A stretch of DNA of 64,000 nucleotides. Source: Xylogone sp. PMI_703. Lineage: Eukaryota; Ascomycota; Leotiomycetes. Position 1 is the first letter of the stretch; every line of letters begins with the position of its first letter. The position numbers were made by a program, and so were the translations under genes. The notes under the pieces were generated by a model that saw nothing but the letters and a program-made list of their open reading frames with translations, ran no database searches and was not told the origin of the DNA. Below, in pieces: positions 56,062 through 64,000 of this stretch. The DNA lies in assembly GCA_021399445.1 (NCBI GenBank), contig JAJTUQ010000003.1, positions 2,790,001 to 2,854,000 on the forward strand, written 5' to 3'.

Positions 56062-59000
56062 TCAACATGACAAATAAATGCTACAAGTAGAACCTTCGTT
56101 AACCCCTGGGGTTGTTGTGATCTCTCCTTGATAGATAATACCATCATAGTTATATTGACAAAGGATAAATTCTTCGTTTGTGTAGTCCCAGGTACACCCA
56201 AGTGCAAAGTCGTATGGCCCTTTCCATGTACTGGCTGAAATTGGTATTATAGTAGTTGTATTCAAGTTGACATTATCTTCATAGACAAGTGCACCTGCTG
56301 CGTTATAGACCTCAACTCCCGAAGAGAAAGACTCGCTTAGCTCGTCCACGAGCGCAAAGGCAAGAACTTGACACCAGTTCTGTACCGGAGTTGATGTTGC
56401 TGCTGGTAATGCCGTTGTAGCTGTTGGTATCACCAAGGTCGAGTTAGACCAAGATACATAATCGTCCAGGTATGAAGTTGGGAAGGTGTATGAATCTGCG
56501 AATCCTCCACCGATAAGATCCAACACCGTGTCCGGATTGTCATCATCGTCCTCATCATCAAAGTCTGCACATACACCTTGGGCATCCCATTCTAGTGCCG
56601 TCAAATCGTTGGAGACAGTCGCGCTACCATTCGCATAGATGGTGAACAGGTCATCTGATGCCGTGAACACTCCCGGTGGGTAAACCATATCTGGAGGTAT
56701 TGGGGCGAGCGGAAGATGGGGGTAGACATCCCCTAGTGCATCTTGCACATATCTTGCCATTGCATAGAGAGTTAAACTGTCTGAATTACGGATCGTTCAG
56801 GTACCTGTATCTTGACCCCATCGGGCAATGGATTTAACTAGTTCCGGATCGTAAGCAGGTGTGATTTTAATTCCTCTAACTGTCTCGACGCTCATTTTGA
56901 TATCTGAGACATGCTTATTACTCCCGGAGCTCCCAGCTTGGGAAACCCAGTCAATATGCATGGATCCATACCCGTGCTATCATTCCGGTCAGCGAGCTCA
57001 AAAGGTGCAAGAGCCAATTGACATTGTCGACCTACCTTTGTTCGGGATATAGCTATTCAGATTGGCCCACCATTCTACCCCAAGGCTTTTGTCATTGCCG
57101 TTTTTCATGGCAGCATCTAGATCTGGGGCACTGAAATATAGAGGACAGAAGTTGATACGAGCAATTCCGGATTGGGCATCTTTGTTAGTTGTGTATGCAA
57201 CTTTGTCAGAAGCTATGCCACAAGGACATTTGCCCTTTGGATCATCGCATCGGACATGAATTTTCCAGTCAAGAGGAGTGCTGATATATCCGGGCTGGAT
57301 AGTGGCCAAGTTGACATAAATGCCTACAAAGTGTGAGTCAGGGTTAGAAGTACCACCTCTAAGGTCTGTCATCCCAAGATGTGAACCAGTTTCCTAGTGT
57401 CTGTGGTGTAGGAGATTAAGCTAATAATAACGCAAAAAACATACCTTTAATTGCATCCTGCTGGTCTTTATTCAGTGCTGGAGCACCCAGATACTCTACT
57501 GCGGCCGCTTCATTGAAGTTGAAATCATAGAACGCGTTGTGGTACATTAAATTCATAATTTTCCAAGATTGTTGCCAACCAGAGTATATCGCCGTCTTCT
57601 GTGTATCGTCACAACCATCCCACCTCACCAATTTGGTTGCTAAATCCGTCACATTGCCGTTGAAAGACGACATATTATATCCACTGGTTGATAGGGCACT
57701 GGTGAAGTATTTTTCGGCCAACTTAACGCTAATCGTTGAATTATTGTCATTGAACTCTTCCAGATCCATGGCCCATTCAACGGACCCGCCAAAATTATAA
57801 GAACCATAAAGGTTAATGCGAGAGTTTTTAGTTGTCTGGTTCATAAATGCGACCCATGTGCTGTCACCATAGACCGCCATGTCTGAGTCGCTGGAGTCGT
57901 CATGCCAGGTTTTCGCGCCGGCATCAAGATACTGATATATCTCTGCATCAGCAATGTATCCCGCAGTATTGGTACACTGGCCTGGTAAGGCTCCCGACAG
58001 TGGTCCGGTAAAAAGACATTCAGGCCCTGTGCAACTGGGATTCACCATTCCAAATGATCTACCGTAGCTGGAGACCCCAACAATAACTTTATTGGCAGGA
58101 ACACCAGCCTTCGTAATCATAGACAGGGCATACATAGTTTCGGTGATATTAACACTATACAAAGTGGGTATAAGTGTTAGTAAATAGTATACTCAAATGA
58201 AGTGATAATATAACATACTGTGAACGAAGACAATTACCCGTTGGGCAACCCGGATTAGAGAACATATTATTCCAGTCCCACTGACCGTGAAGATCATAGG
58301 TCATGTAGACAATATAATCGAGAACTTCTGACATTTCCTGGATTGGAAACCCTCTTAAATACCAATAGAAGGCGGGAGCAGCAAGAGAGATGGTCTTATT
58401 TGCTGGCATTACTGAACGAAGGGTGGTCAAAAATGCCAAATAATTAGCACCATCTTCCGGATCCCCTGGTGGAACGTTTGGGAGATCAGTTGCACCAGGG
58501 TACTCCCAGTCAAAATCAACACCATCTAAATTATATTGGTTTACCACAGAGACTATGCTGTTTGCAAACGTCTGTCTGTTAGCCGCTGTCACGCCTTGGC
58601 GGAAGATAGGATAGGAATCCTGGCTAGTTGAAAACGACCAGCCACCGAAAGAAAGAATGCGTTTGAACCCTGTCTGTGACACAAATTCTGTGAATGTAGA
58701 CTGTACCTGGGAAAGGTCGATTTGGAAATCATTGGTAATATTTGCAAAGGCAAAGTGAACATGGGTATAGCTTGGTGAAATCTGACTAGGGGACATAGTT
58801 AGGCAACTTCGCTGTCCATTCCATGCTTCAAAGTAACCAATGTTGAAGAATTCCTCTGGAGGGTCATCATTATTCGCTATGTCCAATCCGCAGTTGGAGA
58901 TACAACCTGACGTTCCCGGAGCACTGGTACCAGGCGCTCCGGTAGCAGATTTGGAGACAGTACAAAACTCAGGGGTAGTGCCACATTGACCCCAGGTACC

Positions 59001-59486
59001 ACAACAGGAATTGAGCGGGCATGGATTCAGAGAAGCCCATTCCGCGCTGTTGTTGGTTGGTGTTGTTTGAGGTACTTGAGGGCCACAGATTGCATTTGCA
59101 ACGGGACTGGGAAAAGGAGGAGTACCAGAGCTCAAGCAGATATTTTGTCCAGCTTGCAAGTCTGAGCAGCCCAGCCACCCCCAAGTATTGTTATTATAAT
59201 TCTCAATATCAGCTACTGTGATGCTGTATTCAGCTGCAAGATAGGCACAGTAATCCCCTGGCTGGACAAGATAGGTAGCACAGGTACCGTTAGCGTAAGG
59301 CGTTGGTGTATAATCTGGCAATGATCCTGAGCTACAGCATACATGCTCTCCCGGTGTTAATGTTGAACATAATGTAGAGCTGGGATTGTAGGAGGTGAAA
59401 TTGGCCGGACTAATACCACATCTTGCAGCCAATGAAGCGCAGGAGCCCCCAGACACCACCTGAACTGTGGAACAGGTAGCTCCCAT
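56062..59486 (-). pseudogene. LysM-CBM18-GH18 chitinase-like gene, with 3' lesions
   Basis: Subgroup C-type fungal chitinase. Exons 59486-58219, 58154-57445, 57323-57036, and 56976 onward. Domains in order: LysM-like repeats (about 5-50 and 69-117), CBM18 chitin-binding Cys motif (134-175), GH18 with DGVDFDWE at 321-328, then a C-terminal region with HVRCDDPKGKC and INFCPLYFSAPDLD. Three faults: (1) no signal peptide or upstream domain before MGATCSTVQ, although a TATATAAAG lies at 59561-59569, about 80 bp upstream; (2) after the third intron the frame reads RVWIH and then stops, while MHIDWVSQAG continues in another frame, as if about 8 bases (the HExx part of an HExxH-like segment) were deleted near 56961; (3) an in-frame TGA at 56799-56797. 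The GH18 domain itself is intact, so a shortened product is possible. Confidence 0.75.
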
Positions 59487-60511
59487 TTTTCTCAGGAGTG
59501 AAATATGACTAGATTAGCTTCTGAAAAGACTGAAGCAATATCATACTGCGTTCTTCTATGCTTTATATACTCAGCGGGGTGTCAGCCAGCCTGCTCAAGC
59601 TCCACTTATGCTATACTTACTCACATGCCCTTCAGGCTATGCATGCAGTTGGATACATGGGGCATTTGAATTTTCCAATGCCCCGCTGTGATTATGGTAA
59701 TCTTAATTTATCAATTGATATTTTAAACGTTGGTATATTCTTATTATATGCATTTTGGCTAAAGTATAAATTTTCACTCAATAGAAGGACAATTGAGCTT
59801 AATATCGTAATATAAATCAGCAGAGATATAGAGTAAAGATTTGATTTGCAAATACGATTAATCTTGATATGGAAAGAAAGAGGAAACTAGATATGATTTG
59901 TCTCATAAGCTTTTGTACTAGGTTCTCTTTAAGTTAATTATATGAATATTTTTGCGTTGCAATGATCCGCGCTCAGTACATGTACTTTTCTCCCTTGCCA
60001 AATGATCCAATGTAAAAGGCAGATAAATACGTAAAGGATTTTCTGGATACAAAATGCGTAAAATGTAGATAATTTATGGGAAAGTATGTATAATCCATGG
60101 ATCCAACAATTGAATAAATGTTTTGCGTACCTTGTATTCATGTGAAGATATGCATGTAATCCTTGTAAGAGCCCAGGTTGGGCTGAATCCAAAGATAGTG
60201 TAACCGCCTTGCCACCGTTTTGGAACATTTCGGCCCCGACCTCCGTTCAAAAACCAACATGACGAGGGCGAGATAGAGGAAATCGAATTCCGCTGCCAGT
60301 GTAACGTTACACAATATTATATTAAAATACACAGTTTGTTCGAATAATAACCGTTCCAACTTCCACGTTTGCTCGGGTACATCACGTTAAAGCATTAGGG
60401 CGAGGCAGTTTCCGGCCACAGGTATATATATCCAACACGGAACCGGCAGGCATAACCAACAGGACATATATTAATCTCGGAATCAGAACCCCCATTCTTG
60501 ATTCATCCTCG
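59487..60511. other. intergenic, divergent promoters
   Basis: Promoter of the chitinase-like gene (TATATAAAG, 59561-59569, minus) and of the small protein gene (TATATATA, 60423-60430, plus). I searched the first 500 bp for a missing N-terminal exon of the chitinase and saw none. Confidence 0.5.
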
Positions 60512-61105
60512 ATGCTCTGGCCAATTTCATTCGCTCTTCTAACCTGCTTCTTTCTAGCTAGCAGGCTATTCCCGCTCTCGATGGCAACTCAAGAACCTCT
60601 GAGTGAGATCGAGGAAGTACAAGGGGAGGACCCCGAGGATCTCTATCCTAATATGAGAGCTTATTTTGGCTCCGAGGCCGGCGCATACGTACGTGGATGG
60701 CCGAGTAAAGGTGGTGTTTACATCTTCTCAGCTGCGGATGGAGTGGAGCTTGATTTTCTGCAGCTTGATCGCTTCAATACTACACCACGATCCTATGACC
60801 CTATGGAGGAAGATGCGCACTGTGACAGGATGCGCAAGCTTGGAGCAACCTGGTGGCGCCGGGAATGGGATCATATGAAAGACAGCTTGCAGGTCCCATC
60901 ACGCAGCCCGATTCTAATCGTCGGATGGTCTACTGGGGAAGGTGTTTGGGTGTTGAAGAGAACTAGTTTCGAAGCTAAGACTAGTGGTGTAGGCAGGATC
61001 CACAATGCTTTGAATATGGAAGAGCGATGCCATTTTATTGAGCGGTTGGGGGGTAAATTCTATCAGGATCCAAAGGACTGTCCGGACTTGGATTTGGAAG
61101 ATTAA
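60512..61105 (+). CDS. small secreted or anchored protein of unknown function
   Basis: Single exon, 197 aa. The N-terminus MLWPISFALLTCFFLASRL is a signal peptide or anchor. The mature part is acidic early (EIEEVQGEDPEDLYPN), then shows FDxxxxDRF-like and KLGATWWRREWDHM segments, then VGWSTGEGVWVLKRTS and NMEERCHFIERLGGKFYQDP. The arrangement recalls a widespread fungal family of unknown function with a conserved LGATWW and NMEER core; I do not know a role. A TATATATA lies about 85 bp before the start, and the frame is intact. Divergent to the chitinase-like gene. Confidence 0.75.
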   Translation: MLWPISFALLTCFFLASRLFPLSMATQEPLSEIEEVQGEDPEDLYPNMRAYFGSEAGAYVRGWPSKGGVYIFSAADGVELDFLQLDRFNTTPRSYDPMEEDAHCDRMRKLGATWWRREWDHMKDSLQVPSRSPILIVGWSTGEGVWVLKRTSFEAKTSGVGRIHNALNMEERCHFIERLGGKFYQDPKDCPDLDLED

Positions 61106-62685
61106 TGCTAAGGACATAATACCTCTTAAAGTGAACAACATAGATGACATACCTGGATTACGTGAACTCTATGAAGTCCACATCCGTACAATTGCATAAA
61201 GACTTGTCAGCGGCTCATAGGGTTGTACAGTGATTCCTGCCCTTCTATAATTTAACCACGCTTTTAAATATTCTGGAAGTGATATTTCATAGTCAACTTG
61301 GGCATTTCATCATCTTACTAGTATCCACAATCTAGTTGGATGAATTGAATCCGATCAATAGGACCTCTTTGATTATCCTTGCTTCTCCTGGAGAAGGCTC
61401 GCAATACGCATGCAGTACAAATTATAAAATTATACCGTCCATATAGCAGATAAAAGATGTTACATCTAATTCAGTTGATACCAGTGAACCTCATAACAAT
61501 AACAACTTCGAAGTTCTTAATCCAGCGCGTCGTTGTATATCGTTTGGCGCCTCGATTTTTAGGCAAGGGCTCAGGGGAGGTGCATACCACCAGGAGCCAG
61601 AGGTCGGGAATCGAACCCGGTATACTAGCCACTCCTCCTATAATTGTTTAACGGTTACTGTTCAAGGTCTTCTGATATTTTCAAGGCTAAGGGGATCGAT
61701 CAATTGAACGTACACCTTGTCTCTGCGCATCTCGAGAGTCTTGATCGTCTAAAATATCTATATCCATTGTCTGTCTCTCTTCAAAGTTCTTAATCAGGGA
61801 GTCGTTGAGCTTTTTCGGTTTACTGACCAGAATATCATAACTTCACAATTATAACAGAAAGTGTTAAAAGGTTAAAGTGTAATGTCAAGCAAATATATTG
61901 GGATATCCCGATTATAAAACTGAAAAGAAGTAGTGTCGAGGAGCTGGAGAAGATAGAAACAGACAGGAAGTGATATTGGGTCAGGAGTTGCAATATGCTA
62001 GCCAATAAAGTCTGATGACCAAAGCATCTAAACCCCCTGGTCTAGATAGGATCCGTACTTTCCGTGCTGAACATATCACACATTAGACAATTTCTTCAAG
62101 AAACTTCATTTATCTAGTACCGACAACGGCGGGAAGGTTTTCATCCAACCCTCTTATAAATTACATGAATTGAGGCAACATCGCTTGTAGCGCTCCAGTT
62201 GTATATGTAGGCGTCATGATTTTTCCCTAACTTCACGGGCCGACGGCCATCAGTAAAGAGAGGTGGAATATGACTACCCTAGTACACTCGTCCACTGAAT
62301 CAAGCCTTTTACAGCGACTCAAGCTTCGTAAGGACTAGTTGTTCTAAGATCTGTCGTTCGGATGATTGACACCAAGAAATTGACCTCCGGAAGGCGGGTG
62401 GCTCCATGAGCTAACGAACTGCCTCAGCAATCAACCTTACACCACCAAAGGCAGTGAAGGGATCGCTGGGCACAGATCTGTGGTTGTTAGAAAAAAGTTT
62501 GACATGAGCGAAAAGTAAATATTTATATGGGCTAATTTGCTCGCTTCACTATGTTCTAGTCCATAATAGGTAAGGCCGCTGTTATTATGCCGCGATGTTG
62601 AAGACGAGGCGTGGCAACGTCACTCATCACATATTCGGTATCTCGAAAGTCAGCCTTGAGAGTTCCTTTTTAAGAGAGTAGCATC
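61106..62685. other. intergenic, 1.6 kb, with a tRNA-like remnant
   Basis: No gene recognised. Contains the tRNA-like segment at 61593-61640 and the promoter of the SART1-type gene. Confidence 0.5.
61593..61640 (-). other. tRNA-like remnant (A and B box, no anticodon arm)
   Basis: On the minus strand: GTGGCTAGTATAC resembles a D-arm/A box and is followed almost directly by CGGGTTCGATTCCCG, a T-arm with a perfect B-box core (GGTTCGATTCC). The anticodon arm is missing. GGAGG before and CCTC after could be what is left of an acceptor stem. Best read as a deleted tRNA gene or the head of a tRNA-derived repeat. Confidence 0.4.
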
Positions 62686-64000
62686 ATGGACGCAATATCT
62701 ATTGAAGAGACTAACCGTCTCCGGGTGTCGCTGGGGATGAAACCCTTGCCAGTTCCTGGCGAAAGCGGTCCAGTCTTCAAGGAATCATCTGCCTCGAAGG
62801 ACGAAGATGAAGAAGAAGGAAGCACCCTGGAATCGCGTGAAGCAGCCGGTTACGAAAACTACCGCAAAGTGCGTGAAGCAGAAGAAGCGAAGCGAAGGCG
62901 TGAAGAGAAGGCCGAGGCAATCAAAAAGGCGCGCGATGCTGCAAAACGGTTTTCAAAATTGGAGGGCAGAGGTTTAGCCGACGACGACGATGACGATACG
63001 GACGCAAAGAGCTGGCTAATAAAGCAGAAGAAACGTCAGAAGGAGATAGAGAAGGCAAGAAAGAAGCAACAGGAGCTTGAGGAGGCAGAGGCCGCTGCTG
63101 CCGCACAATATACCTCTAAGGATCTCGCGGGCGTCAAAGTGGGACACGAATTAGATTCATTCGGGGAAGGCGAAGACCAGATTCTTACTCTCAAGGACAC
63201 TACCATTGATGAGAACGAGGAGGAAGGTGATGAGCTCGAAAATCTAAACCTACGTGAAAGGGAAAAACTGCAAGAAAAACTCGAACTCAAGAAGAAAAGG
63301 CCCGTTTACAACCCGAATGAGATTGAAGAAACGGACCAGGCTGGCATCCTTGCCCAATATGACGAAGAGATCGATGGTAAGAAGCGGAAGAAGTTTACTC
63401 TGGATGGTACAGGAAGTATTGCGGATGCTAGTCTCTTAGATGGAGTCTCACGGAAGGCTAAGCCCAAGGTTATAAGTCTGGATATATTAAGTATGTATTG
63501 CCATATTCCAAGGGATTTTCTATTTCGTCTTGCTAACTTTTGCTGTAGAAGATGAGCCCAACTCCGATTACATGGATGTATCGGAGATCAAGGTCAAGAA
63601 GCCGAAAAAGAAGAAGGCCAAGTCTACACGTCAAAAAGCTGCTGATGACGATGACATATTTCCCAGTGTAGAGACCTCTGTGTCTGCACAGAATAGTGCT
63701 ATGGAAGTAGATCAACCAGTTGAAATGCCAAAGAAGCGGTCTTTTCAAGACGTATCGTTCGTTGACGATGACGATTTACAGTCATCATTGGCAGCGCAAA
63801 GGAGAGATGCCCTAAAAAAAAGGAAAAGGATAAGACCTGAGGATATAGCCTTGCAACTTCGAGAAGAGGCGTCAGCAACGCCCGTTGAACCTGAAGAAGA
63901 TAAGGAACCAGCTGGCCTGGTTATAGATGAAACCTCAGAGTTCGTTGCCAATCTGCAGAAACCAACTGCTCCTGAGCCTAGACGAAGGTCTGCTTCTCGA
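62686..64000 (+). CDS. U4/U6.U5 tri-snRNP protein SART1/Snu66, 5' part
   Basis: Spliceosome component needed for tri-snRNP assembly; the gene runs off the right edge. Exon 1 is 62686-63490; intron 63491-63548 (donor GTATGT, acceptor TGTAG); exon 2 continues to the edge, giving 419 codons in view. It starts with the family's typical SIEETNRLRVSLGMKPLPVP, followed by very charged coiled-coil segments (REAEEAKRRREEKAEAIKKA, KKRQKEIEKARKKQQELEEA), the conserved KDLAGVKVGHELDSFGEGED region, and YNPNEIEETDQAGILAQYDE. Asp/Glu runs and Lys-rich stretches explain the long antisense frames. Start: first Met, right at the beginning of the homology. Confidence 0.92.

Noticed and set aside
56797..56799. 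TGA as a selenocysteine codon
   Set aside because: Ascomycetes lack the selenocysteine machinery, and GH18 enzymes have no selenocysteine.
56777..56800. A 24-nt intron that would bypass the TGA in the chitinase
   Set aside because: The frame would work, but 24 nt is too short for spliceosomal splicing, and the bases around the TGA read as conserved protein (RNSDSL). An in-frame stop is the simpler reading.
62921..63290. Ser/Phe-rich antisense ORFs
   Set aside because: They are the complement of Glu/Lys-rich coding DNA of the SART1-type gene.

Overview
This is a window of nuclear DNA from a filamentous ascomycete (Pezizomycotina). The evidence is short spliceosomal introns (about 45-140 nt) with GTATGT/GTAAGT donors and CTAAC-type branch points, a multimodular fungal NRPS, fungal-only families (Fungal_trans_2 regulator, TRI12-type MFS pump, LysM/CBM18/GH18 chitinase, GH15+CBM20 glucoamylase), and dispersed tRNA genes, one with an intron. 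A Leotiomycete is possible but is only a guess. Exon joins were made by hand; each spliced model called intact keeps frame across every junction and totals a multiple of three.

Layout. 1-8.5 kb: 3' part of a non-ribosomal peptide synthetase running in from the left edge and ending on a carrier domain. 9.5-13.2 kb: a conserved unknown gene and an F-box-type gene, both minus. 14.3-16.9 kb: cytosolic methionyl-tRNA synthetase in ten exons. 17-19.4 kb: otherwise empty DNA with two adjacent, very small two-exon candidate genes. 19.8-22.5 kb: a Fungal_trans_2 regulator and a short-chain dehydrogenase. 23.2-25.1 kb: a GH13 alpha-glucosidase broken by a two-base frameshift. 27.1-30.2 kb: an intact 11-exon GH95 enzyme. 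30.6-35.5 kb: a stop-interrupted unknown gene, a BAHD-type acyltransferase, a MITE-like element and a frameshifted kinase-like pseudogene. 35.8-36.8 kb: tRNA-His and tRNA-Asn. 37.3-42.2 kb: a Baeyer-Villiger monooxygenase and a TRI12-type MFS pump. 44.6-51.9 kb: a housekeeping block of Pth2, Tsr1, Utp7 and UreG. 52.4-54.5 kb: secreted glucoamylase with a starch-binding domain. 56.1-59.5 kb: a LysM-CBM18-GH18 chitinase that lacks a secretion signal and carries two lesions near its 3' end. 60.5 kb: a small secreted or anchored protein. 62.7 kb to the right edge: 5' part of SART1/Snu66.

How the genes relate. Tsr1 (40S maturation) and Utp7 (SSU processome) share a 223-bp divergent promoter, which suggests co-regulation of ribosome assembly. 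Glucoamylase and alpha-glucosidase would act in sequence on starch, but the second is broken here. The acyltransferase, BVMO and MFS pump lie within 10 kb and are all on the minus strand; they could be a small tailoring/export set, without a core synthase of their own in view. The most striking property is the number of damaged genes among intact neighbours (alpha-glucosidase, the unknown gene at 31 kb, the kinase-like gene, the chitinase, and perhaps the NRPS C-terminus). This points to an accessory region under relaxed selection, or to local assembly indels.
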